DNA of 64,000 nt, taken from Lactifluus volemus. Its lineage: Eukaryota > Basidiomycota > Agaricomycetes > Russulales > Russulaceae. The stretch lies in assembly GCA_022376515.1 (NCBI GenBank), contig WTXI01000193.1, forward strand, positions 1 to 64,000. Reading direction: 5' to 3'. Made by a program: the position numbers and the translations under genes. Positions 31,244 through 41,780 of the stretch are shown piece after piece; the stretch's first letter is position 1, and each line of letters starts with the position of its first letter. The notes under the pieces were generated by a model that saw nothing but the letters and a program-made list of their open reading frames with translations, did no database searches and was not told where the DNA came from.

Positions 31244-32766
31244 GTGCTAGTCTTGCCCCCAGAGCTCTTTGTGCGCCTCTTTACAGAAGAACAGTCATTA
31301 GAACAAGAAGTAGAGCGCGCTCAAGAGAAACACCAACAGCAGTTGGAGGAGTGGACGAAAACAGAAGGAGTGCGAAAGCACCGGACACGCTTTGGGACCA
31401 AGTGGTATCACCACGACGATTGGCGGTTCCAGAGACCCCACAGTGCATCGAAGCATTCTACAAATGTACCACGATCACAAGACGGCGGGGCACCGGGGAT
31501 CATGAGGACTTGGTCCACCATCGCTAAAGATTACTGGTGGCCCACGATGAGGACATTCGTCATCAAATACGTGCAGGGGTGTGCAACTTGTCAAAGCACC
31601 AAAGCGGCACACCAGACCCAAAGTCCCCTTGGTACCCATTCCCCCAAAACAAAGCTACGCCCCATATTCGACAATTGCCCTAGACCTGATCACAGACCTC
31701 CCAGAGTCACAAGGCTACGACAGTATCTTGACCATCACCGACCACGACTGTAGCAAGGCGGCATTCTTTATCCTTGCAATAAAACCATCGACAGCGAAGG
31801 AGTGCGAGATGCTATGCCAAAGAGGTGTTCCCCCATTACGGCCCTCCGAAGCAGGTGATCTCGGATCGCGATCCGCGTTTGCATCAAAATGGACGAGAGA
31901 GTTGTGTAGACAATTGGGGATTGACCAGAACATCAGTACGGCATACCACCCCCAACAGATGGCCAATCGGAACGAACAACCAATGGCTAGAACAATACCT
32001 GCGCGTCTATGGAAACTTCCAACAGAATGACTGGGTCAGCTGGTTGCCTCTAGCCCAGTTCGTCCACAACTCGTGGATCAATGAAACAACAAAACAAACC
32101 CCGTTCGACTTGCTCATGGGACACACACCCACGGTATGGCAAACTGATAAGGAAGGGAAGATGCCAGCACTGGAACGGCGCAAAGACTATCTGATGGAGA
32201 AACGTAACCAAGCGCGTCAAGCGATCCAAAGGGCGCAAGACCTCCTCCAAAAGCGGAATGTGCGAAAGAAGGGTAGACGAGCATATGAGCCCTTCAAGGA
32301 GGGGGACCAAGTTTGGCTAGACGGGAAGAACCTCAAAACATCGCACCCCTTCGCCAAACTAGCCCCAAAAAGATACGGCCCATTCCCAGTGGTCCAGGTG
32401 ATCAACCCGGTAGTTTTCAAACTGAAGCTCCCGGATCAGTGGCGTCAAAAACGTGTCCACCCGGTCTTCCATGCGTCCCTTCTATCGCCATACAAGGAGA
32501 CGGAAGAAAATGGGCAGGCCTTCACGGAACCAGCCCCCGACGTAATAGAAGGTGAGGAAGAATACGAAGTCGAACAAGTGTTGGACTCCAGGCGAAAAGG
32601 GCGTGGCAAGGGACGCCTCGAGTACTTCCTGAAGTGGGAAGGGTACCCCCACGCCCACAACACCTGGGAACCGGCTGACCAGGTGCACGCGGATGACTTG
32701 GTGGAAGAATTTCACAAACAAAACCCAACAAAGGCAAGGAAGATTATAATAAGGCGGGGAGGATGA
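31244..32766 (+). pseudogene. gypsy-1 integrase with C-terminal chromodomain
   Basis: The zinc-binding N-terminus (GIMRTWSTIAKDYWWP, then CATCQSTKA at about 31,590) and the catalytic core (TIALDLITDLPES about 31,670; VISDRDPR about 31,855) are spread over three overlapping frames with compensating shifts. From about 31,990 one frame is open to the TGA at 32,764-32,766. It contains NQWLEQYLRVYGNFQQ, the GPY/F-like RYGPFPVVQVI, and a chromodomain (about 32,560-32,720, YEVEQVLDSRR...EYFLKWEGYPHAHNTWEP) that would target integration to modified chromatin. Confidence 0.88.
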
Positions 32767-33959
32767 ACAATAGACAATGCAGTTTCGCTCCCTCTTCCAA
32801 GAGCCTAACGAACCCCCCTTCGTTACCCCTCACTTCCGCGAGTTCTTCCTCAAACGACAGATCCACATCACCTACGCCCATCATAGCCAACACAAACACT
32901 TCTGTCGGGAGGCCATCTGCGCTTCCCATTACTAACGCACCGGTTACCTCGCTCCCTTATACTTGGGAGGAGATTCAATCCGCAAACCTTGATCTCTCCC
33001 TCCCGCAAATTTTCCAAGCTTCCCGGGCAGACGCAGACTTCTTCGATCCCAAACGAGAACATCGCACCTCCCCCGGCTCCTTCATAGTTGACTACCGCCA
33101 AGTTCGCCTCGTGTGTCTGGGGATCCCGTATGACTGGCCAGTGGGGCGCGAAAACAACTACGAGTGGCCTTACAATCCCTATAAGTACTACGAGGATACC
33201 CGACAGTGTGCTCACTGCCTTTTCGACTTCAAGTGGAGAAGAGACCACCCCGGAGCCCAGAAACGCACCCGCATCTTTACTGACGGCCGTAGCACCATGG
33301 TTGCCCAAAGGCTGGGTGACTTCGCTAGACCAGAGACCCCTGAAGAAGAATGGTTTGAAGAAGATGACGAAGGCAGGTTACAGATCAACCTCCTTCGTGC
33401 TCCCACGATCCCTACTGTCGTGGCGGCGCAGACCGACGGTTGGGTCCCGGATCCGCCCCCTCAGACCCGCAGCATCGGCACCCAGACGACCCCAGTTAGC
33501 ACGCAGGACGAGGCCATTCAAGCGTTCCCCGCCTACGGAACCACCGAATACTGGCTCGACCAGAGGGACGGTAATCCCGGGGGTCCTCAGCAGAGAGATC
33601 GGGATATGGAACCACGAGCGCGCCTTACTCTTCACTCACACGGACTTGATCGCTTGGGACTCGATTCCGGAGGTCTTCAGAGATTCGATTTTCCAGATGA
33701 CTCTACGCCGCGTAGAGAACTAAAACATTGCCGCTTCCATGACAGAATGATGACCCACAACAGCGACGGCTGCCCCTTCCCCCACTTCTCCTGTATGCCA
33801 GGGCTTGGAGTATGCCGCGTCCCTGAAGACCACGTGTGGCACGGTGGAGGGTGTCTTTTGGATGGCACCGCGGACGAGATCAAGAAGAAGCGCAAGCAGA
33901 TGGAAGTACTGGACACTTGTGTCGCCGGCCCGTCCCAGTTACGACGTAAAACTGACTAA
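32763..33959 (+). CDS. gypsy-1 third ORF, 398 codons, unknown function
   Basis: The ATG overlaps the pol stop (ATGA at 32,763), an arrangement that suggests coupled translation. The predicted protein has a Ser/Thr/Pro-rich N-terminus and a central aromatic region with DDEGRLQINLLRAP. Near the C-terminus lies a Cys/His cluster, CRFHDRM...CPFPHFSCMPGLGVC...WHGGGC (about 33,728-33,850), followed by a basic KKKRKQ. I see no signal peptide or transmembrane segment, so it is not an envelope-like protein. It ends 36 bases before the 3' LTR. It is fully open while pol is frameshifted. I do not recognise the family; the Cys/His cluster could bind metal or nucleic acid. Confidence 0.7.
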   Translation: MNNRQCSFAPSSKSLTNPPSLPLTSASSSSNDRSTSPTPIIANTNTSVGRPSALPITNAPVTSLPYTWEEIQSANLDLSLPQIFQASRADADFFDPKREHRTSPGSFIVDYRQVRLVCLGIPYDWPVGRENNYEWPYNPYKYYEDTRQCAHCLFDFKWRRDHPGAQKRTRIFTDGRSTMVAQRLGDFARPETPEEEWFEEDDEGRLQINLLRAPTIPTVVAAQTDGWVPDPPPQTRSIGTQTTPVSTQDEAIQAFPAYGTTEYWLDQRDGNPGGPQQRDRDMEPRARLTLHSHGLDRLGLDSGGLQRFDFPDDSTPRRELKHCRFHDRMMTHNSDGCPFPHFSCMPGLGVCRVPEDHVWHGGGCLLDGTADEIKKKRKQMEVLDTCVAGPSQLRRKTD

Positions 33960-33995
33960 GGTGGCAGGTGGGACTGCCTTCTAGAGAGGGGGTAT

Positions 33996-34509
33996 TGTTA
34001 CGGAATGCAGGACACGTTGGACCCTATGCCTCCCTAACCCGCTTACTCATCCTGATGACGTCCCGTCCACATTGTCTCTATTGTGCTGATTGTTCCATCG
34101 TTCTGATTGTGCTATTGTCTGTCCCAGTTAGTCCAGTGTTATTGTTCCGAGCCTCTATTGTTCTCGCGTTCTATTGTCTTGACTCCCTGCTTATTGTCCA
34201 CCCTAGTTTGGTAGAACAATTAGCGTACATTGTATAAGTAGGCCTCAGCTGGTAGCTTGTACCCCAGCTTCGGCTTTAACCTGAATCGACTTGTTTCCCT
34301 CTCCTGAAAGACAGAACTTCTCCTCTCCCCTTTCCCCTCTTCTCTTACCCTCCTATACGCCCTAACAGGGTCATCGAAGCTTGGTGGCTGTGCTACAACA
34401 CCACAGGACTCAGCGCGTCGACACTTGGAGTGTCCCTGAGCCCAGGTCTTAGGAGAGACCAGAACAACCAGAACCCTAGTTGGGACCCGGCCCTAGTCGA
34501 GCCGTAACA
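33996..34509 (+). repeat. gypsy-1 3' LTR
   Basis: 514 bp. It looks identical to the 5' LTR and is followed by the second CTTGG (34,510-34,514). Confidence 0.95.
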
Positions 34510-35127
34510 CTTGGCCCTTATCCTTCCAGTACTCACCCGATGGACTGCACACTATCTTTCACTTCGACGACTTCTCACCGTTGAGACACCTTTGAAGGTG
34601 GTCTGGCTTAAACATAACGACACAATGATTGCGAGCGCTGGCTCCAAAAGTGACGAGCAGGCAAAGGCCGCTGCAGTACAGGGGGTAATTGAAGATCCAA
34701 AGTTCTGGCACCATGTCAGAATGTAAGCGTCACAATTCTATGTTCCATAGACTTGCTGATTCGCATTCAATAAATAGGACTTGCCGCCATCTTGAGCCGC
34801 TTGCCATTGCAGCTAATATCACTCAAGCATCAAATACACGGCTCTATCATGTTCTCACAACGCTTGCCAATCTCCACTGCATTTATTCCAATCTCAACCT
34901 TGAAGAGGACTCGGATGTGCGCAATCAGGTTCTCACTAGCCTCGAGAAGCGCTGGGCAGCTGCCGATCAGGACCCATTCATTGCTGCCGTTGTCCTTAAT
35001 CCCTTCCTCCGTGGGGACTTTCTGGGGCGACACATTGCTTTGACACCGATTGGGTTGTGTAACATGCTCAAGCGTCTACACTCTCGTGTGTTCAGGGTGG
35101 CCGTTGATGCTGATTTCCAAGCTGCGT

Positions 35128-35601
35128 TGTGTGTCGGCTGCGAGACTTGATGTCGTCCCGAGTGAGATAGTAGGGAAATGGGAAGTATGAGGAGTGAGGA
35201 GAGACTGGGATTCGAAACGCTTAGTCGTAACGCGGGACTCGAAACGTTGAGACTTGTCGAGGGAAATACTAAAGCTTTTAGAGATCACACGAGAGAGAGT
35301 TAGAACACAGGAAGGATGATGATTTTAAAGGAGAAATCTAGGGCTATATATACAGGACAGATAATAGAAAGTAAGTTATTAGGAACAAAGGGGAAAGCGA
35401 GTGCTTTGACTGTGGTGTAAAGGGAGAGCTTTGCAGCGTGTGGTGTGAGGTTGGCATTGTGTTGAGGGTCATGGCGATGCCGAAAGGTGGATAGAAAGCA
35501 TATGATGAAAGGGGTGTGGTAAAGTAGGAAAAGCGAGAAAAGCGAGAAACTTGTGGGCGGTGGTCAAGGCGTTTGCGGCTGTACACCGAGGTCACCTTAC
35601 A
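35128..35601 (-). repeat. gypsy-2 3' LTR
   Basis: Left LTR in window coordinates. It contains a TATATATAC tract (35,346-35,354). Confidence 0.95.
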
Positions 35602-35689
35602 CCAGCCCGGGGGTCGAAAAATTGACTGTCCTCAGTCAAAAGTCTTCATCGTCACGAAAATCCTATTCTTCCGGGTCCGAAACCGTTTC

Positions 35690-38600
35690 CTACTCCATCT
35701 CCGGTACATCTCCTTCTACTTCGTCTCCGGGGTCTTCTTCGGCTTCTTCTCCATCTTCATCCAGGTAGATCTTGGCAAGGGTAGCACGCTCAACCAGACG
35801 CGTGACGGGAATCGAAGTGCGGGAACGGGCATGATAAGGGACAAGGCGGAATGCGGCAAAGCGCAGTTTCGAAACGGTGCCGTCGAGCTCGGCAAGGCGA
35901 TACGAGCCGTTAGGGGTGCGACGGACGACGACCATCGGACCAAGGTAGCGTGGCTTGGTCTTGCGTCCGAGGTCTGTCTCGATGCTGGAATTTCGTACTA
36001 GGACGAGTGAGCCGGGCTCGAAGTTGTGGTCGTGGATAGTATTCTTAAACTGGCGCTCGAACTGTTGCACGGATTCGAATCGGCTGTGGACGACGTTGGT
36101 GTGGATGGCGGCGAGATCGGCTTCGCGTTTCTGGAGCTGGCGGATTCGAGTGGTGATGAGCTCGTCAGTGGACATGGGCTTCGTGAGGTTAGGGACAAGG
36201 AAAGTGGCGAGTGTGATGTCGAAGGGGAGGATAGGTTCGATTCCGTGAGCCATATAAAAGGGGGTGTGTCCGGTCGACTTCCGAGTCGTAGCGCGATCGG
36301 CCCAGAATGCGTGAGGGGCGATGGTTGGCCACTTCGTAATGTTGCCTTCACAAGCCTTGACGATTGATTCTCGAATAGTACGATGCTGTCGCTCGACGAT
36401 TCCGTTAGCGCGTGAGTTGTATGCGGAGATCCGGATGTGGCGGATGCCATAGCGATCGGCCAAGACATCCAGCGCGGCGACGAAGGCGGTCCCGTTATCG
36501 GTCACGATTTCTTCAACAGCTCCCCAGCGGCACAAGATCTCTTCAAAAATAAATGCAGCAAGGGTTCGACCGGTTTCTGAGCGGAGGGCGCGCCATTCGG
36601 GCCAAGCGGTCAATGAGCAGCGGGCTTGAACGATGTAGCGGTAGCCAGCAGCAGGGGGCATGAACATGGTGTCAATATATGCTTTGCGGAATAGGGGTGC
36701 GGGAGCGGCGACAGTGGGTGGAATGCGGACTTTGGTTGTTTGGCAGATTTGGCACTCGTGACAGGTAGTGATGTGCTGCTTGATGTCACGGGCAATGGTA
36801 GGCCACCAGAATCGATCGAGGATGGTGCGTAGAGTAGCATAATAGCCTTTGTGACCAAGCTTGTCGTGTGCATCGAAGATTGTCGAGTTGCGCTGAGAGG
36901 GGGAGAGAACGAGCTGGTGCCGGCCTTGTCTGTGTCGCCTCCAGAGTTGTCCGTCGTGTACGAAGAACGATCGAGATCGTTTGACAAGCTGTTTGCGCTC
37001 CGAGGGGGAAACACTGCTCATAGGATTGCTGAGGAACTGGAGGATGCGGTCTAAGTTGATATCGCGAGAGGAAAAACTGGTTGTTGCCGTAGAGGGTACT
37101 CCTCCTACCAGGGCTGAAAAAATTTGAACGGTCGGGAGCTGTGCGTGTTGCCTAGAATCTACCCAGATACCAAGGGAGAGTACTTCATCGATCCAATCTT
37201 CCGGGTCTCCTTCTTCTTCATCTTCTCCGGGGATTGGTTCGCGGCGTGAGAGGCCATCTGGGCCGAGGTGCTTGTCTGCGGGTACGTGGACAAGTTTGAA
37301 ATCGAAAAGTAAAATCGCTGCGATCCAGCGGTTCATGGCTGCATTCGGCTGCATGTCGGGGTTATTCAGCATCCCGCGTACGTACTGGGCATCCATTTCT
37401 ACAATTAAATTAGTGATGCCGATGATGTGGACTCGGAGGGCGCGGAGGGTGCGAAAGAGGCCGTAAAGTTCGATCTTGGGCTGGGAATAGCGGCTCTCGC
37501 GCTCATTCCAGGCGATCGATCCGAAGCGGGAGGGTCGTCGCTGGCCGTCTTCACACTCCTGGGACAGTATCCAACCAACTGCACGCCAGGAGGAGTCGAT
37601 TGCGAGATAGGTGGGGCGGTCGGTGGTGTAGTCGATCGGGATGAGAGCGGGTGAATTGATGATGGCGTCTTTAAGTGTCTTCATCGCTTTGTCATGTTGT
37701 TCGTCCCACTTGAACTCGGCGTTCTTGCGTGTGAGATCGACAAGCGGGCGGGAAATGGCTGAGTAATCTTTGATCCAGATTCGCATGGTGCCTGCGGTGC
37801 CGAGGAAAGCGCGCACATCAGTAACTGTTTTGCAAGCAGGCCAAGACTGAATCTTAGCCGTCTTTGAATCCTCTGGGATGCGGCCTTCATAAGTACACTT
37901 GTGTCCGAGAATGACAACTTCTGGGGCTGCGATAAAGAGTTTCGGGGCTGAGACAGTGGCGCCAGCATGTCCGAGCCGGTGGATAACACGGTGGACGTCG
38001 TTGAGATGCTCCCAGATAAAACGTCGGATGCCGGAGTTCTCGGGGATCGTTTTGTATCCCCCCTCCGGGGTTTCATAACGCGAGGCCGGTCCCTTGATGG
38101 CTGTGTCATCTAGAAACGGCTTGGCAACATGGGGTATCTCTGGCTCGAGGATGAAAGTGACATCACCGTGGAATACTGCGACTGCGTTGGTGGACCCTTG
38201 GGGGAGAACTGTGCATCGAAAGGCACCGAGAGGGGTGAAAAGGTCGAGCATGGAGTAGCAGGCACGTGCGGCCATGCCTTCCACAAACTGATCTACGAAA
38301 GGGGGGACTGCGGCGTTGCGGATGGTGACAGCGTTGAGGGGTTGGAGGTCATGGACGATGCGGAGCGAGCCGTTCTTCTTTTTGACACAAAACCATCGAG
38401 ATCTGTAGGAAGCGTCGGAAGGCTCATAAACACCAGCGGCAATCTTCTTTTTGAATAAGTCGATGACGTTGTCGAGGATGCCTGTGGGAATAGGGATGTT
38501 CCTGTGGACCCAGGGAGTGTGAGCAATGGTGGGAATCTTAACAGGAGAGAAGTAGTCATCTCGAAAACGGCCGCGCTCGGCTTCGGTCCAAGCCAAGGCA

Positions 38601-41600
38601 TGCTCATTGAGTTTGAGGACGTGCTGAGCGAGCTTCAGTTCCTCTGGCTGCAGGAAGTCGTAGCGGTTGATATCGAGCTCGTCGAGGCGTTCTTGGGTGA
38701 GGCGTGTGCCTGGCGTGAACGTGGGAGGGTGGGTCGGGAGAGGTGGTAAGGAGAGGAGGGGGTCTTCTGGCCTGCGGCGGATGATGCGGAAGTCTTCGGG
38801 AAGCGAGGCGGAAACTGGGTGGACTTTCTTCGCAGCTTTCTTGTAGGCCAGGACGTCGACGGGGGGATCCGGCAGAAGCTGCTGGAAGGTGTCTTCCATC
38901 TGTATGGTGGTGTGGCGCTCAAAGGCATCCATCGAAGGTGGCGCGGGTCTGATTTGGAGAGTGAGAGTGGTGACGTAGTTCACCTGGGCACGGCGTGGTC
39001 GGGTTGGGACTGCAAGAGAGCGAGCGGGGTTGGAGGGGTCACGAATGGAGAGATCGACGCGTCCATTCGGGTGGTTCTCGAGGCGGGAAAGTAGGAGGTG
39101 GTGAAACGGCTGTCCGAGAAGGAGGCGAAAAGGGGCGGTTTCGAGGACGTGGGCGTGTACCTGAAAGTCAATATCACCGATGCGCATGCGGAGGTTTTCC
39201 GCACAGCCAAGGGTCCAGCTTGTGCTACGGTTTGCGCCTTCCATTTCGAGACGGCGGTTGGTATTGATCGGCGCCTCGAGATCCTGGAGGAGATCAGCAC
39301 GAATCGCGACAATCTGCGAACCGTTATCCAGTACGCCGGCCTCTGTATGCTTCCCGTTGATGAGAACATCGACTTCTCGCAGGGGGAGACAAAACTCGGC
39401 TGCACGCTGGGCAGCTGCTCCGAGGACTGAGACGGGAGAAGCATCACTAGGATGTTCTTCAAAAGCTCCAGCCTCCACACGGCGTGTCCGGAGTCGTTCG
39501 ATGAGGTCTTTGCGGATGGGACCGCTAGCTGCGAGGACATGGGCTGGGGTCGTCTGAGCTAACTTACCATCCAGGAGAAAGTCGCGGAGCTCGTCTGTGA
39601 GGCGTTGGCTTTCCGCGTTGGACTGGTAGCGGAACTGCGGGGCACGGGAACTGCTTGCAGGGGGCGCAGAGGGGGCAGGAGGGGGCGGCGGCGTAGCTTC
39701 CGGGAGCTTGGGTGGCTTTGACTCGCGTTTCTTCTTCTCAGCGGCAAAGACCTCAAACATGTCGTACAGCTCTTCAGCGGGACCGTTGTCTTCAGTGTCG
39801 GAATCGGGGACTTCTGTAATGTATGCTGAGGGCACGGCAGGGTGTACGGCTTCGAAACTGAGAGCCATGCGAGGGGGGGCGTCACGAAGAGGGGCAGCGA
39901 TGGTTTGCGGCTGGGACGGAGCGGGAGGCATCTCACTGGGTCGTGCACTGTTAGCTGAGAGCCACGAATCAATAGCGTACTTTAATCCTCGGCCGCTACC
40001 ATCGTTTGGGATGCGTTCCCCGGTAGGGAGATGCATGCGGTTGTCCACAATGCGTGCCTTGCCGGTATTGACATATTCCTCTGCGATCGGGCATCGGCGG
40101 AGAATGTGGCCAGGTTGTGCGCAAAATCGACAGCCATCCAGCTTAGGTGTGCGAAGAAAAAACGGGGAAGAAGAGGATGCGGGCTGAGGTGCTGCGGCAG
40201 AAGGCTGAGACCAGGCCTGGTGCGCTGGCGCTTGGTAAGCAACGGCTGAAGCCACCGGAGAAGTGTCTGGCTTGGCGAGAGTCTGAACAGCATAGGGGTA
40301 GAAATGGGTGCACTGAGCGTAAAGGGCAGCATAAGCAGGCTCGCAAATAGACAGGCCCTTCATCTGATTGATGATATCGACCAGTCCCTGGGGGTCCCGA
40401 GGCCGTTCCGGGTTCTGGTCCTGAAAACGGACTGTCTTTGTTTCGTAGTCGGCTCGTTGGGTGTCGCGAGGCAGATCGCGACCATACGGGGTATAGTGGT
40501 CTTGCTGGCGCTGCCTGGTGTCGCGATCGTCACGCCCGAAAGAGCGGCTCATCCAGTGGCTGGGATCGGTCTGACCCGCTGGGTCATCGTGAAGGCGGCG
40601 TTGCGGGGGCCTGTGAAACTGGGTATTAGCAAAGTAGCCTCGGGCAACTTCATAGATGTCTTCGAAGGCATATGGCTTGTGAGGGGGGTGGCGGGGGTGC
40701 ATAGCGAAGAGGCGGGCAGCCAACATGTCCCGGTCGACTTGATGGAAGCCTTGAAAGAATTCTGTGCTCTGGTCCTCGTCGGAGATCTGCCGTGCTTTGA
40801 GGAGTGGGTTACTGATGGAAAGAAAACGCAGGTAGTACTCCATGAAGTCCTGCTCATCGGATAAGCGGGACATGGATGACTTATGGGCGAAATCGACGAG
40901 GGCTTGTCGGGTGTAACGTGTGGTATGGTCGAAATTAGGGTATAACTTCTCGAGGCTCTTGCGAAACGCCGGCCAGTCTTTGGTATCGTAGCCATCGAGA
41001 GTTGTCCAGAAGTTTCGAGCTGTGTAGGGGACATACCGAAAGGTACATTCCACCTTCTGAGCATCTGTAAGACCGTGAGATGTAGCAATTATCTCGTACT
41101 CATGGAGGAAATCGGCTATCGGATCGCCTGGTCTGCCTGAGAACACGGGTGCGTTGGGGGAACGTGGGCCAGGCATGGCAGCCGGTCCAGTATGCGACGA
41201 GGAAGACATTGCGGTCGCAGGAGTTGTAGGTGTAGATGTGGAGGGAGAAGCGGAGGGTGAGACGACGGGGGAATGAGGGGGCTGACTGGTTGAAGATACG
41301 GGAGGCGGCTGACTGGCTGAACTTGCGGGAGAGGAAACGGGGGTCGTGGGAGGTGGCGACTGGTTCTGGACGGATGTGGAAGGTGGTGGCGGATTCTGGA
41401 CAGGTGTGGGAACGATAGATCGAGCTGGAGCGCTGGCGGGCGAAGGTGAATCGAGGTGGGAGGGTATAGGACTAGGAAAGCTGCCTGGGATAGCGGAAGG
41501 GGTCTGGATATGCGGGGACGGACTGGGAACTGATGCGGAGGCGGTGCGGCGACTGGTACTGGTACGTTCTTCGATGGGGACTGGTGTGGCTAGGGAACTC

Positions 41601-41671
41601 GGGGCTGGTGCCGTCTTAATCCAACGACCTTTCTTATCGCGGGGTGGCTGAGCCTGAGTCTTCTTGCTCAT
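35690..41671 (-). CDS. gypsy-2 Gag-Pol polyprotein, 1,993 codons
   Basis: A single open frame. It has a Ser/Pro-rich N-terminus (residues 1-170), a Gag capsid-like region (about 175-360), and a CX2CX4HX4C knuckle CRFCAQPGHILRRC (about 514). The protease active site is VLDNGSQ (about 782), with Asn in place of the usual Ser/Thr after Asp. RT runs about 1,080-1,280 with catalytic FLDD (about 1,185) and RNase H about 1,340-1,470 (YLAIDSSWRAVGW). The integrase has its HHCC finger at about 1,600-1,640 and a DDE core (DTMF, TDNGTAF, NGIVERQHR; about 1,667-1,757). The RT palm lacks roughly 20 residues between LDLF and LGAFRCTVLPQG (plus-strand about 38,216-38,252), where the family has its post-motif-A helix. 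The ORF is open but RT is probably dead. No chromodomain was seen. Confidence 0.9.
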   Translation of the reverse strand: MSKKTQAQPPRDKKGRWIKTAPAPSSLATPVPIEERTSTSRRTASASVPSPSPHIQTPSAIPGSFPSPIPSHLDSPSPASAPARSIVPTPVQNPPPPSTSVQNQSPPPTTPVSSPASSASQPPPVSSTSQPPHSPVVSPSASPSTSTPTTPATAMSSSSHTGPAAMPGPRSPNAPVFSGRPGDPIADFLHEYEIIATSHGLTDAQKVECTFRYVPYTARNFWTTLDGYDTKDWPAFRKSLEKLYPNFDHTTRYTRQALVDFAHKSSMSRLSDEQDFMEYYLRFLSISNPLLKARQISDEDQSTEFFQGFHQVDRDMLAARLFAMHPRHPPHKPYAFEDIYEVARGYFANTQFHRPPQRRLHDDPAGQTDPSHWMSRSFGRDDRDTRQRQQDHYTPYGRDLPRDTQRADYETKTVRFQDQNPERPRDPQGLVDIINQMKGLSICEPAYAALYAQCTHFYPYAVQTLAKPDTSPVASAVAYQAPAHQAWSQPSAAAPQPASSSSPFFLRTPKLDGCRFCAQPGHILRRCPIAEEYVNTGKARIVDNRMHLPTGERIPNDGSGRGLKYAIDSWLSANSARPSEMPPAPSQPQTIAAPLRDAPPRMALSFEAVHPAVPSAYITEVPDSDTEDNGPAEELYDMFEVFAAEKKKRESKPPKLPEATPPPPPAPSAPPASSSRAPQFRYQSNAESQRLTDELRDFLLDGKLAQTTPAHVLAASGPIRKDLIERLRTRRVEAGAFEEHPSDASPVSVLGAAAQRAAEFCLPLREVDVLINGKHTEAGVLDNGSQIVAIRADLLQDLEAPINTNRRLEMEGANRSTSWTLGCAENLRMRIGDIDFQVHAHVLETAPFRLLLGQPFHHLLLSRLENHPNGRVDLSIRDPSNPARSLAVPTRPRRAQVNYVTTLTLQIRPAPPSMDAFERHTTIQMEDTFQQLLPDPPVDVLAYKKAAKKVHPVSASLPEDFRIIRRRPEDPLLSLPPLPTHPPTFTPGTRLTQERLDELDINRYDFLQPEELKLAQHVLKLNEHALAWTEAERGRFRDDYFSPVKIPTIAHTPWVHRNIPIPTGILDNVIDLFKKKIAAGVYEPSDASYRSRWFCVKKKNGSLRIVHDLQPLNAVTIRNAAVPPFVDQFVEGMAARACYSMLDLFTPLGAFRCTVLPQGSTNAVAVFHGDVTFILEPEIPHVAKPFLDDTAIKGPASRYETPEGGYKTIPENSGIRRFIWEHLNDVHRVIHRLGHAGATVSAPKLFIAAPEVVILGHKCTYEGRIPEDSKTAKIQSWPACKTVTDVRAFLGTAGTMRIWIKDYSAISRPLVDLTRKNAEFKWDEQHDKAMKTLKDAIINSPALIPIDYTTDRPTYLAIDSSWRAVGWILSQECEDGQRRPSRFGSIAWNERESRYSQPKIELYGLFRTLRALRVHIIGITNLIVEMDAQYVRGMLNNPDMQPNAAMNRWIAAILLFDFKLVHVPADKHLGPDGLSRREPIPGEDEEEGDPEDWIDEVLSLGIWVDSRQHAQLPTVQIFSALVGGVPSTATTSFSSRDINLDRILQFLSNPMSSVSPSERKQLVKRSRSFFVHDGQLWRRHRQGRHQLVLSPSQRNSTIFDAHDKLGHKGYYATLRTILDRFWWPTIARDIKQHITTCHECQICQTTKVRIPPTVAAPAPLFRKAYIDTMFMPPAAGYRYIVQARCSLTAWPEWRALRSETGRTLAAFIFEEILCRWGAVEEIVTDNGTAFVAALDVLADRYGIRHIRISAYNSRANGIVERQHRTIRESIVKACEGNITKWPTIAPHAFWADRATTRKSTGHTPFYMAHGIEPILPFDITLATFLVPNLTKPMSTDELITTRIRQLQKREADLAAIHTNVVHSRFESVQQFERQFKNTIHDHNFEPGSLVLVRNSSIETDLGRKTKPRYLGPMVVVRRTPNGSYRLAELDGTVSKLRFAAFRLVPYHARSRTSIPVTRLVERATLAKIYLDEDGEEAEEDPGDEVEGDVPEME

Positions 41672-41767
41672 ACACGAGAGGGGGAACTAAGGGGTGAACA
41701 AGGTGGCAACAGGTGTGTAACACAAGTTGCAACCGAAGGTGAACAAAGAACTACTAAATTCACCGAG

Positions 41768-41778
41768 GGTGGGCTCCA
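41768..41778 (-). promoter_or_regulatory. gypsy-2 primer-binding site, tRNA type
   Basis: On the minus strand TGGAGCCCACC lies two bases downstream of the 5' LTR. The TGG start fits pairing with a tRNA CCA end. The tRNA was not identified. Confidence 0.65.
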
Positions 41779-41780
41779 GA

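Larger units (their letters stand above)
26763..34509 (+). mobile_element. gypsy-1: Ty3/gypsy chromovirus in hAT-2
   Basis: Two 514-bp LTRs (26,763-27,276 and 33,996-34,509; TGTTAC...GTAACA) show no difference by eye. The target duplication CTTGG is at 26,758-26,762 and 34,510-34,514. Internal order is leader ORF, gag with zinc knuckle, protease, RT, RNase H, integrase, chromodomain, then an extra ORF. A purine tract AGAGAGGGGG just before the 3' LTR (33,984-33,993) is the polypurine tract. Protease before RT before integrase places it in Ty3/gypsy, and the chromodomain makes it a chromovirus. Its primer site is self-complementary to its own LTR (see 27,277). Confidence 0.95.

Noticed and set aside
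32763..33959. Reading the gypsy-1 third ORF as an envelope gene
   Set aside because: No signal peptide, transmembrane segment or furin-like site is visible; position alone is not enough.
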